Shown one piece after another: positions 1-6,813 of a DNA stretch of 17,639 nt; position 1 is the stretch's first letter; each line of letters begins with the position of its first letter. Source of the DNA: an uncultured Eubacteriales bacterium (lineage in GTDB: Bacteria; Bacillota; Clostridia; Christensenellales; Pumilibacteraceae). The DNA lies in contig USBU01000007.1 in assembly GCA_900553005.1 (NCBI GenBank), positions 1 to 17,639 on the forward strand, in the 5' to 3' direction. A program made the translations under genes and the position numbers. The notes under the pieces are model-generated. The model did not search any database. It saw nothing but the letters and a program-made list of their open reading frames with translations, and had not been told where the DNA came from.

Positions 1-59
1 TGATAATTGATTATATCACGGTTTAGTTTTTTTATCAACAAAAACAGGCTTTAAAAAAC

Positions 60-557
60 CTATTTTTTATCGTGCCCGCCAAGGTTTTCCGCAAGCGCAA
101 GCACCTCGTCGACGGAATACTCAATATATTTGGCCGCACGGATATATTCTTCCGCCGGAAGCCCGTAAGGATCTGACACGTCGCCTCCTCCGGTTATTTC
201 GCCCACGGTATAAACGTTTTCCAGATTTATAAGAGCCTTATGAGCGGCGGTCATACAGACAATCAGATCGCTGGACGCCGCTTTTATAAGAGTCAGCGCC
301 TGGGACCTGTGCTTGTGAGGTCTGTAACCCAGCTCCGTCAAGGCCACGCACGCAGTCGGATTCATCTCCTCGCCGGGATTTACCGTAAGCCCCGCCGAAG
401 ATACGGCAAAACGTCCGCTTAATCCGCGCCGCTTTATTTCGGACCTGAATATACTTTCAGCCATCGCAGACCGACAGGTATTGCCGGTGCATACGAACAG
501 TATGCGTATTTTTTTAGGTTTGCTTACGGGTTCGGCTTTATTTTTCGGCTTAGCCAT
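60..557 (-). CDS. ywlE: Low-molecular-weight phosphatase, YwlE-type protein-arginine phosphatase
   Basis: 165 residues. The P-loop CTGNTCRS sits at residues 23-30: Cys23 is the nucleophile, Arg29 binds phosphate, and the general-acid Asp129 lies in the DP loop (SDPYG). Thr27 occupies the position of Bacillus subtilis YwlE Thr11, which in that family selects phosphoarginine over phosphotyrosine, so dephosphorylation of McsB-type phosphoarginine in the cytoplasm is the best guess. A Lys-rich extension of about 16 residues precedes the usual family start. The ATG lies 2 bases after the sua5 stop, and the nearest GGAGG is about 15 bases upstream inside the sua5 end, so translation is probably coupled. 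B. subtilis has the same pairing (ywlC and ywlE in one region). A tyrosine phosphatase of the Wzb type is the alternative; the Thr argues against it. Confidence 0.9.
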   Translation of the reverse strand: MAKPKNKAEPVSKPKKIRILFVCTGNTCRSAMAESIFRSEIKRRGLSGRFAVSSAGLTVNPGEEMNPTACVALTELGYRPHKHRSQALTLIKAASSDLIVCMTAAHKALINLENVYTVGEITGGGDVSDPYGLPAEEYIRAAKYIEYSVDEVLALAENLGGHDKK

Positions 558-559
558 AT

Positions 560-1561
560 TTATATTGTTTTTCCTCCGGAGGCTTTGGTCAGCCTGTTAC
601 AAACGGACGCTCCGAAACCCGATTCCTCCACTCCCTCGCATATTACGACGTCGTATTTTTCATCGTCTGCGCGGCGCAAAAGCGCAAACAGCCTGTGCGC
701 GTATTCCTTGCAGTCTGCGCCGGCCGAATAAACGTTTTTGCCTTTAAATAAGATTTTTAAGCAATCCGTGCATACAATAACCACGCGCTTGCCGTCCGCC
801 ACGACGTTGTCGTAAAAAGCGGCTATCCTTTCCGCAACGTCGGCGCCCGGCGGCGCCATATAAACGTCGGCATCCGGCGAATAATGCTTATACTTCATGC
901 CGGGGCACAGCGCAACCTTACTGTTTCTGACAACCTCGACCGGGCCGATTTCGGCCTCCAGCGCTTCAATCGGCATTCCGCCTGCGCGCAGCAGCCTGGG
1001 ACTGTCGCTTGTGAAATCTATTACCGTGGATTCTACGCCCACCGTGCAGTCTCCGCCGTCCAGAATCGCGGGGATTTTTCCGACAAGATCCGCAAACACG
1101 TGAGCCGCCGCAGTAGGACTTGGTTTACCGCTGGTATTTGCGCTGGGAGCGCACACGGGACAGCCGGCCCGCAAAATAAGCTCGCGCGCGAAGGCATTAT
1201 CGGGAATGCGGACCGCTACGGTATCCAAGCCGCCGGTCACCTCGTCAGGTATGTTTTTTTTCTTTTTAAGAACCACTGTCACGGGACCGGGCATAAATTT
1301 TTGTATAATTGCGCCGGCTTTCTCGGGCACGTATTCCGCCACGGTCAAAACGTCGCGTTTGTCCGCGACGTGCACAATAAGAGGATTATCGGAAGGACGC
1401 CCCTTAGCAGCGTAAATATTCTTAACGCTGTCCGGCATAAAGGCGTTGGCGCCCAGTCCGTAAACAGTCTCGGTAGGAAAAGCCACCAGCCCGCCTCCTC
1501 TTAAAAGAGAAGCGCAAAATTCTATATTTTTTTCTGTCGCTTTGTAAATTACCGTTTTCAT
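560..1561 (-). CDS. sua5: L-threonylcarbamoyladenylate synthase, two-domain Sua5 type
   Basis: Makes threonylcarbamoyl-AMP from threonine, bicarbonate and ATP for the universal t6A37 modification of ANN-decoding tRNAs. 333 residues when started at the ATG at 1559-1561, which has AGAAGG 9 bases upstream. The frame is open to 1660, but the extra 33 residues start with a weak codon and run into the divergent gene, so I reject them. The YrdC domain covers about residues 8-200 with KGRPSDNPL at 53-61 and SANTSGKPSPT at 140-150. The interdomain linker CPGMKYKHYSPD is at 219-230, followed by the C-terminal Sua5 domain to about 331, ending in the typical GFGASVCNRLTKAS. This is the long Sua5 form, not the short TsaC. 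It is the first gene of a two-gene unit with ywlE. Confidence 0.95.
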   Translation of the reverse strand: MKTVIYKATEKNIEFCASLLRGGGLVAFPTETVYGLGANAFMPDSVKNIYAAKGRPSDNPLIVHVADKRDVLTVAEYVPEKAGAIIQKFMPGPVTVVLKKKKNIPDEVTGGLDTVAVRIPDNAFARELILRAGCPVCAPSANTSGKPSPTAAAHVFADLVGKIPAILDGGDCTVGVESTVIDFTSDSPRLLRAGGMPIEALEAEIGPVEVVRNSKVALCPGMKYKHYSPDADVYMAPPGADVAERIAAFYDNVVADGKRVVIVCTDCLKILFKGKNVYSAGADCKEYAHRLFALLRRADDEKYDVVICEGVEESGFGASVCNRLTKASGGKTI

Positions 1562-1616
1562 CCATTTAAACCTTCTTTTACGTTTAAAAATCGTATTTTT
1601 GTCAATAACAAACAGT

Positions 1617-2375
1617 ATGAAAATAAATTTACCTTTACTTCTGGACAGCATTCTGTCCAAAATTGTGTGCTTTACCTTCGGAATGCTGATCGCGGGGTAT
1701 TTTTTAAGAAATCTTACCGATATTTTTTTGTTTGCCCTGATATTTTCCGGCTGCGGATCAGAAATTTATCTTTACGTGATTTCACCTGGGCGAAAGACGG
1801 AAAAGCCTGATAAACGTCAAAGGGCGACTCGCGATATGTTCGTCTATGCAGACGACAGATTTGCGCTGGAATTTTTCCGCAACGCCCTAAATAAAAAATA
1901 CGAAATAAAACGATGCAGAAAATTTATAGGCGTCCGCGGAACCGCGCTTTTCTGCCGGATAAAGCCGTCTCCTCTCAACGCGGACGCCTTTATCGACATG
2001 TATGCCTACGCGGCAAAGCACGGCTACAAAAAGCTGATCGTGCTGACGGATTCATATGCTCCTCAGACGCTTGAAGCGGCGCGCAATATTCCCGACGGAA
2101 GCGCACGGCTATTGAATTTTGACGAGGTTTACAGACTGATTAAAGCGCTTAAAGCCGAGCCTGACGTCAAAACCGCGGAAAAACGCAAGGATAAAAAAGC
2201 AATACTGAAAAATATGTTGAACAGGAAACGCGCCAACGGCTATCTGCTGTGCGCCGTAACGCTGTTTATCATGTCAGCCTTTGTCAGCTATTCCGTATAT
2301 TATATCGCCGCAGCCTGCGCCGTGCTCGCCTTAAGCTTTATAGCGCGGTTCATGCCCAAAGAATCTGAAGGCTAA
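1617..2375 (+). CDS. Four-helix membrane protein with a possible degenerate nuclease-fold domain
   Basis: 252 residues from the ATG at 1617; a TTG at 1599 would add six residues. Neither start has a clear ribosome site. Two hydrophobic helices at about 14-55 are followed by a soluble domain (about 70-185) and two more helices at about 208-246. The second half of the soluble domain (hydrophobic strand ending KKLIVLTDSY, a helix with EAARNIPDG, then LLNFDEVYRLIKAL) resembles the C-terminal half of Mrr-type PD-(D/E)XK folds. I see no clear catalytic D...E/QxK set, so any such domain is probably inactive. This likeness is from memory and is weak. It is the only plus-strand gene in the window, divergent from sua5 across 55 bases and convergent with the next gene. 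Function unknown. Confidence 0.75.
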   Translation: MKINLPLLLDSILSKIVCFTFGMLIAGYFLRNLTDIFLFALIFSGCGSEIYLYVISPGRKTEKPDKRQRATRDMFVYADDRFALEFFRNALNKKYEIKRCRKFIGVRGTALFCRIKPSPLNADAFIDMYAYAAKHGYKKLIVLTDSYAPQTLEAARNIPDGSARLLNFDEVYRLIKALKAEPDVKTAEKRKDKKAILKNMLNRKRANGYLLCAVTLFIMSAFVSYSVYYIAAACAVLALSFIARFMPKESEG

Positions 2376-2380
2376 ATTTT

Positions 2381-2421
2381 AAAAACAAAAAGCCGCAATC
2401 CATGCCGGAGTTTTTATTTTT
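2381..2421. terminator. Possible bidirectional terminator between convergent genes
   Basis: Between the two convergent stop codons the sequence can fold with an A5:T5 outer stem and a short CCG:CGG inner stem around an internal loop. T-rich tracts (TTTTTATTTTT on plus, TTTTTGTTTTT on minus) follow on both sides. The GC stem is only 3 bp, so this is a weak call. Confidence 0.35.
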
Positions 2422-2695
2422 CGCCGTCGTCGGGCTTTTCGTTTTTATCCGACAACGCGGCATCAGCCTCGTCGGCTTCACCGACGTCGTCAGTATTTTT
2501 ATCCTCGTCGCCGCCGCGCGAAAGCTTGACAACCAAAAACAGAGCAAGGCCGATGCCGCCCGAAAACATGGCGAGAAAGCCTATCGCACCGTTTAAAAGA
2601 GTCCTGTCAAACAAAAACACGACAAAGGACACAGTAAATATACCGACGAAAACCAAAGCCGTAAACGCAACGGCTTTTTTAAGCTTTTTACTCAT
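2414..2695 (-). CDS. Small two-helix membrane protein with acidic C-terminal tail
   Basis: 93 residues from the ATG at 2693-2695. A Lys-rich start (MSKKLKK) is followed by two hydrophobic helices, about residues 8-28 and 35-56, and then a very acidic, charged, probably disordered tail from about 60 (DEDKNTDDVGEADEADAAL). The charge pattern suggests a short cytoplasmic N-terminus and a cytoplasmic tail. I do not recognise the family. The frame extends upstream to 2713, but that extension runs over the -10 element of its own promoter. There is no Shine-Dalgarno sequence in front of the chosen ATG, and the promoter position predicts a leaderless transcript that starts at this ATG. Confidence 0.7.
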   Translation of the reverse strand: MSKKLKKAVAFTALVFVGIFTVSFVVFLFDRTLLNGAIGFLAMFSGGIGLALFLVVKLSRGGDEDKNTDDVGEADEADAALSDKNEKPDDGEK

Positions 2696-2705
2696 AAAAT
2701 GAGTA
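2689..2705. repeat. Perfect inverted repeat over -10 and start codon
   Basis: TACTCAT, a 3-base AAA centre, then ATGAGTA: 7-bp perfect arms that cover both the downstream part of the -10 element and the ATG of the small membrane protein gene. It could be an operator or an mRNA 5'-end hairpin, or chance in an AT-rich start. Confidence 0.4.
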
Positions 2706-2730
2706 TAGCACATTGCCGCCCGTTAAGCAA
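2702..2730 (-). promoter_or_regulatory. Extended -10 promoter giving a predicted leaderless mRNA
   Basis: On the minus strand, TTGCTT (2725-2730), a 17-base spacer, then TATACT (2702-2707) preceded by TGC, the extended -10 form. Counting seven bases on from the -10 puts the transcription start on the A of the ATG at 2695. No ribosome site exists between them, which fits leaderless initiation. Confidence 0.65.
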
Positions 2731-3010
2731 GCGATTTTTCCGCCTCCGTCTATGTTTTAAGCGTCGCCAAAATCCGTAACTTTTTAAAATATAATATCGG
2801 TACCGACAGTGTTTATACGACAAAAATCCTACAGAATAAGGACATTCATTTTACGCGCTTTTTTAAACTAAAAAATATTGACGGACAACCCGGCGGCAAG
2901 GCAAAATCCATAGTATAAATCAAAGCCGATGTATAAACTGCCGCTTTTAGCCGCAGTAAATTTAAATCCGCCGATAACGCTTTAAATAAACGATTTGCCG
3001 GCCCGCCGCA
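2731..3010. other. Intergenic region, about 280 bases without a supported gene
   Basis: AT-rich and stop-dense in all frames I read. It holds a TATAAT on the plus strand (2790-2795) with no matching -35. On the minus strand, 2956 to 2938, a 7-bp stem with one mismatch (CTGCGGC/GCGGCAG) around a TAAAA loop, followed only by TTTAT, could weakly terminate the small-protein transcript. I see no ribosome site with an open frame. Confidence 0.4.
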
Positions 3011-3160
3011 TTATAGATCGTCGGCATCCTGAACGGGCGCGTCATAGCCGTCGTCCGTCACAATTCCGGTATAGCTTCCGTTGGGGTCTGCGTTATCGCT
3101 CTTCATGACGTCGGCGATTTTTTCCAGTTTTCTTTTAAATTTTCCGTGAAATCTCTTCAT
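3011..3160 (-). CDS. 49-residue acidic small protein after the deacetylase
   Basis: A short frame from the ATG at 3158-3160 to a TAA at 3011-3013, preceded by an excellent ribosome site (AAGGAGAG, 5-6 bases before the ATG). It begins basic (MKRFHGKFKRKLEKIADVMK), then reads DNADPNGSYTGIVTDDG and ends in an acidic VQDADDL. I have a memory of small uncharacterised Clostridia proteins with NGSYTG and a PVQDADDL-like end, but cannot verify it. There is no signal peptide, membrane segment or cysteine. It starts 10 bases after the deacetylase stop, so the two are almost surely co-transcribed. Function unknown. Confidence 0.75.
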   Translation of the reverse strand: MKRFHGKFKRKLEKIADVMKSDNADPNGSYTGIVTDDGYDAPVQDADDL

Positions 3161-3170
3161 ATTTCTCTCC

Positions 3171-3986
3171 TTACTTACCCTGTATTTTCGAAAAAAAGCT
3201 GCGGCTGTCCATACCGAAAGGTCTGTTAAAACGCTTCAGCTTATACAGCGCGTCTTCATTGCCGCGCGTCAGCTTATTTACGCCCTCCTCGCAGATCAGC
3301 ATACATTGGTAGCCGGCCTCTTTAACCGCACGAACGGTAAATCCGCCGTAACTTCCGAACGGACAGACAAACGCCGTCGCGTTTCCGCCGCATTCTTTAA
3401 TCAATTCGCCGCATTTATTAAGGTCTGCGGTAAAACGTCGTTTATAGCTATCGTAATCCTCGCCCCACCTCGGTTTAGCGCCCGCGCCGGAGTGCAGTCT
3501 GTAACTGTGGTTCTGCACCTCTATGCGAGAATAAGCCGTAAGCTCGCTTATCTCATCTCGGTTAAGGTAGGAAAAATAACTGCTGCGAACCGGCTCGTTT
3601 TCTTCGCGGTCGGTATAACTGCCTACGATGCTTACCACGGCTTTAAAATCATGCTCGATAAGTTCCGGCAGAACTTTGGATAAAAAATTATAATGTCCGT
3701 CGTCAAAGGTCAGCATAACCGGCTTTTCGGGCAGGGGTTTCCCCTCCCGCACGAAGGCCGCTACGTCTGCGGTGAGAACAGAGGTATATCCGTTTTCCTT
3801 AAGGTACTTAAGGTCAGCCTCAAGCGTTTCCGGACTGATTACGTAAGCGCCGCGGCTGCCCTGAGATACCGAATGATACATAATAATCGGCAGCTCTGCC
3901 GAATCAGTATCAGGCTGATATCGTGAAAAACCGCAAAGCGGCAGAAGAAATGCCGCGATTGCAAAAACAAACACCGCTTTTTTCAT
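3171..3986 (-). CDS. Secreted polysaccharide deacetylase (NodB-fold, CE4 type)
   Basis: Probably removes N-acetyl groups from a cell-wall or capsular polysaccharide outside the membrane. 271 residues with a signal peptide at about 1-21 (basic MKK, hydrophobic core, end near LCGFS). That cysteine is not in a proper lipobox. The NodB domain shows MYHS at 36-39, TFDDG at 93-97 (Asp95 base, Asp96 metal ligand), HSYRLH at 160-165 in the HTxxLH variant of the metal-binding motif 2, and CPFGSYG at 208-214 as motif 3. The ribosome site is weak (an AAAGG directly before the ATG). A small acidic protein gene follows at 10 bases. The substrate cannot be told from sequence. Confidence 0.9.
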   Translation of the reverse strand: MKKAVFVFAIAAFLLPLCGFSRYQPDTDSAELPIIMYHSVSQGSRGAYVISPETLEADLKYLKENGYTSVLTADVAAFVREGKPLPEKPVMLTFDDGHYNFLSKVLPELIEHDFKAVVSIVGSYTDREENEPVRSSYFSYLNRDEISELTAYSRIEVQNHSYRLHSGAGAKPRWGEDYDSYKRRFTADLNKCGELIKECGGNATAFVCPFGSYGGFTVRAVKEAGYQCMLICEEGVNKLTRGNEDALYKLKRFNRPFGMDSRSFFSKIQGK

Positions 3987-4040
3987 GCCTTTAGTATGCC
4001 TTATAACGGTATTTATATACTGTCAGCGCTTAAACCTTTT

Positions 4041-4069
4041 ATTTTACAGTCCACATAAAACACACGCAA
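4041..4069 (-). promoter_or_regulatory. Candidate promoter of the deacetylase operon
   Basis: Minus strand: TTGCGT (4064-4069), 17-base spacer, TAAAAT (4041-4046). The -10 matches 5 of 6 and the -35 only 3 of 6. It would give a leader of about 50 bases. Confidence 0.35.
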
Positions 4070-4142
4070 AACCGATTAAAACGTTTACGTTTTTTGCCGG
4101 CATTGCTTTTTTACAAAGCTGACAGATACTTGAAAAGCCCGT

Positions 4143-4184
4143 AAAACAAAAACAGCCGCGCGGCTTAAATAACCGCGCGGCCGT
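4143..4184 (-). terminator. Strong intrinsic terminator of the hydrogenase block
   Basis: Read on the minus strand right after the hydrogenase stop: a perfect 9-bp GC stem, GCCGCGCGG (4173-4181 as complement) with its partner at 4155-4163 and a 9-base loop. It extends by a G-U and two further pairs and is followed by TTTTTGTTTT. It is oriented for the minus strand only, since the plus-strand side ends in A residues. Confidence 0.92.
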
Positions 4185-4195
4185 AAAAAATATAC

Positions 4196-5635
4196 TTATT
4201 GTTCGCCGCCTTCGTAAAGTTTATACAGCTTTACGGAATTATCAATAGTTTTTTCTTTAGCCTCGTTACCGTAACGATCGACGTCCTGCACGTTTTTAGG
4301 TCCGTGATTCAGACACAGCGCTCCGTTAAGACAGCCTCCGTCGCAGGCCATGCCCTCGAAGAAATTATGCACGGATTTATTGAACTTTAACTTTGTGAGC
4401 TCCGCCTTGCATTCGTCTATGCCGTTCATAAACACGGGATTTATATTATCTATACCCATTTCCGCGCCGACGTCCTTTATGCCCTGAGCGATACCGCCGC
4501 ACTTAGCGAAAATACGGCCGTAAAACGAAGCGTTATCCAGCGGAGTATCCTCAAGAGAGGCGATATCCACTTCCCGAGCGTCAAAAAACGCCTGAAGCTC
4601 CTCGAAAGAGAGAACGTTGTCGATTGCGCCGCCAGTCTTTTCCATGCGGTATTCCAGCTTTTTCGAAGTGCACGGTCCTATAAATACGATCTTTGCCGTA
4701 GGATCGGAAGCCTTTATAAGCTTTGCCGCTTCCACCATGGGCGAAGGATTATGCGAAATATACTTTGCCAGCGTCGGGAAATTCTTTTCAATATACATTA
4801 CGAACGACGGGCAGCAGGAGGTCGTAAGCATACCCTTTTCCTTGAATTCGTTAGCCTCGTGCCAAAGCGTAATGTCCGCGCCGAGAGCCGCCTCCACCAC
4901 CTGATGAAAGCCGAGCCGCTTGATTCCCGTGACGACCTGCTCTATGCGCGCATACTTAAACTGACTGACTATAGCGGGCGCTATAACCGCGTAAACCTTA
5001 TAATTTTTATTGTTGTCGGATTTTTTAAGAATATCTATCGTTTCCAACACTAGCGATTTATCCGAAATAGCGCCGAAAGGACACTGATAAACACACGCTC
5101 CGCAAGCGATACACTTTTCGTTGTCGATAGTCGCCTTTTTATTTTCGTCCATTGAAATCGCACCGGCCTTGCAGCTTACGACGCACGGGCGCTGCTGCTT
5201 GATGATTGCGCCGTATGGACACGCCTGCGTACACTTGCCGCATTCGATGCATTTGTCCTTATCTACGACGGCGCGCTTGTCCACGATCGTAATGGCATTT
5301 TTCGGGCAAACGTTCTGGCAGCGGTGAACAATACAGCCGCGGCAGGCCGGCGTAACGAAAATACCGTCGATGGGACACTCGTCGCAAGCAATGTCAATAA
5401 CTTCGACAATATTGGGATTATCCTTGTTTCCCCCTAAGGCAAGCTTGATTCTTTCCTGAAGGATAGCGCGCTCCTTATAAATACAGCAGCGCATGCTGGC
5501 CTTAGGCCCGGGCACGATTTTTTTGGGAATATCGGTATAAACGCCGGACATATCCCCGTCGTAAGCGCATCTTATTATCTCCTTAAGCACCTCGTACTTA
5601 AGCTCCTGAACTTTAGTGTCGAATACCTTTTCCAT
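4196..5635 (-). CDS. [FeFe] hydrogenase, group B-like, with ferredoxin domains
   Basis: Catalyses or senses 2H+ + 2e- = H2 in the cytoplasm. 479 residues. Iron-sulfur sites come first: a Cys-rich segment at 84-110, CIECGKC...C at 129-139, a partial CVVSC at 151-155, and CIACGAC...C at 175-185. The H-cluster domain follows: L1 TSCCPSF at 272-278, with both cysteines including the proton-relay Cys274; L2 GPCTSKK at 320-326, Gly replacing the Met of classical MPC; L3 MACDGGC at 429-435. GPC in L2 and this L3 form fit group B rather than group A enzymes. With the relay cysteine kept, catalysis is plausible, unlike the HydS-like neighbour. The ATG has GAGG about 8 bases upstream and lies 10 bases after the phosphatase gene. 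It is last in the block and is followed by a strong terminator. Confidence 0.92.
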   Translation of the reverse strand: MEKVFDTKVQELKYEVLKEIIRCAYDGDMSGVYTDIPKKIVPGPKASMRCCIYKERAILQERIKLALGGNKDNPNIVEVIDIACDECPIDGIFVTPACRGCIVHRCQNVCPKNAITIVDKRAVVDKDKCIECGKCTQACPYGAIIKQQRPCVVSCKAGAISMDENKKATIDNEKCIACGACVYQCPFGAISDKSLVLETIDILKKSDNNKNYKVYAVIAPAIVSQFKYARIEQVVTGIKRLGFHQVVEAALGADITLWHEANEFKEKGMLTTSCCPSFVMYIEKNFPTLAKYISHNPSPMVEAAKLIKASDPTAKIVFIGPCTSKKLEYRMEKTGGAIDNVLSFEELQAFFDAREVDIASLEDTPLDNASFYGRIFAKCGGIAQGIKDVGAEMGIDNINPVFMNGIDECKAELTKLKFNKSVHNFFEGMACDGGCLNGALCLNHGPKNVQDVDRYGNEAKEKTIDNSVKLYKLYEGGEQ

Positions 5636-5645
5636 AATTGTAACC

Positions 5646-6812
5646 TCAATCGTAATTTACGCTGATTTTTTTGCCCATCAGCCTGAGATTTTTAGACAGA
5701 GTTTCCACAAGCTTAAGCTTCATGGTCGTGTCGATAGGCAATCCCTGATGTGCGACGTTGACGCTCTGCCCGACGAAGAAAACGACTTCTGTCGCTTCCT
5801 CGAAAAGCAGCTGAGCAAGCATACCGGCGCCGTCCCTTGCCCCCGTAAAATCCTTGGAGCTTAAGTCCGACGTAGAAAGATATTTATAGCTGAGCTCGCA
5901 CAGCCGGCGCAAGGTAATAACCCCCTCGGTCGTAAGGTCTATGCCGTCTATATAACCTATGGGCGGAATATCCTTATCTATAAAATCGAGCGAGGTGGAA
6001 ACCTCCTTGCCCAAATACCTTGCAACTATCTGAGAACTGGTGCCGCCGCAAACTATTTTTTTATCGCAGTCCGAAAGAAAACGCGCAACGTAAAAATCGT
6101 CCTTTTCCTTGTCGAGCGGCGGTCCCACCATAAGATTTATTTTAAGCTCCTCGCGGACGCGCACGGCGGCTACCGTAGTGTCGTCGCCCGGCTCGCCTAT
6201 ATAAAAATCGTTGCACGCAGACGCCAGTAGCCAGGCTATACAGCGGGCGCTCATGCCCTTTTTTACGTTTTTATTGAGAAAATCCTTAATTTCGTCGCGC
6301 TGCCAGCCGAAATTGAGCAGCATTCCTATCCCGGCGTGAATCGTACCGTCGCTCATTACCATAAGAACGTCGTCGCACGAAAGACTGAGATCGGATTTAT
6401 ATACGGTCTTACCGAGGATTTCCAGTTTCTCCCTCGGCAGATCGCCGCAAACGCCGCCGTGAATGTAAATTGCCTCCGGGTTATCGAATTCAAACAGATA
6501 GCCTTTGCCGTCGGCGTTTACGTGAATAACCGAAAACGTCGAATACGCCAGTCCCCTCTCCTTGCAGACGGGAAGCGACTGAATGATAGTCTCTATACAT
6601 TCGTAAATATCTATATCGTTGGATACCATAGTGCAGAGAATTTTAGAGGTCAGCGTGGCCAGAATATTAGCCTTGACGCCGCTGCCCATTCCGTCGGCAA
6701 GCACCAGCGTCGTATAGCCGTCCGCCGTCGTTACGCTTTCGACCTTATCCCCGCAAAGCTCTTCTCCCACATGATTGAGAGAGGTATATCCGCTTTCCAG
6801 TACGAGAGCCAT
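5646..6812 (-). CDS. PP2C/SpoIIE-family protein phosphatase linked to the hydrogenase sensor
   Basis: Predicted metal-dependent Ser/Thr phosphatase. 388 residues. The N-terminal SpoIIE/PP2C domain covers about 8-220, with metal-binding acids at Asp22 (CGDK), Asp40-Gly41 (ADGMGSG), Asp155 (MSDG) and Asp210-Asp211 (GDDTT). A C-terminal domain of about 165 residues (222-388) has CGGTSSQIVARYLGKEV, a GIDLTTEG segment and GQSVNVAHQGLP. I cannot name it, but associate such tails with hydrogenase-linked phosphatases from memory. There is no transmembrane segment, unlike SpoIIE itself. Its ATG is one base after the HydS stop, with GGAGA inside the HydS end, so synthesis is tightly coupled. That spacing suggests it is the direct output partner of the sensor. 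Substrate unknown. Confidence 0.88.
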   Translation of the reverse strand: MALVLESGYTSLNHVGEELCGDKVESVTTADGYTTLVLADGMGSGVKANILATLTSKILCTMVSNDIDIYECIETIIQSLPVCKERGLAYSTFSVIHVNADGKGYLFEFDNPEAIYIHGGVCGDLPREKLEILGKTVYKSDLSLSCDDVLMVMSDGTIHAGIGMLLNFGWQRDEIKDFLNKNVKKGMSARCIAWLLASACNDFYIGEPGDDTTVAAVRVREELKINLMVGPPLDKEKDDFYVARFLSDCDKKIVCGGTSSQIVARYLGKEVSTSLDFIDKDIPPIGYIDGIDLTTEGVITLRRLCELSYKYLSTSDLSSKDFTGARDGAGMLAQLLFEEATEVVFFVGQSVNVAHQGLPIDTTMKLKLVETLSKNLRLMGKKISVNYD

Positions 6813-6813
6813 A

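Noticed and set aside
44..62. Possible terminator hairpin after ywlE
   Set aside because: Only three GC or AT pairs on either side of a mismatch and a 2-base loop; not a stable stem. The ywlE transcript may continue past the window edge.
884..1504. 206-residue plus-strand open frame
   Set aside because: Lies antisense inside the clear Sua5 gene; low-complexity composition and no ribosome site. A shadow of codon bias.
1600..1605. Perfect minus-strand TTGACA before sua5
   Set aside because: The region 17 bases on reads CGTAAA, a poor -10, and the start would fall at or inside the ribosome site. Not enough to call a promoter.
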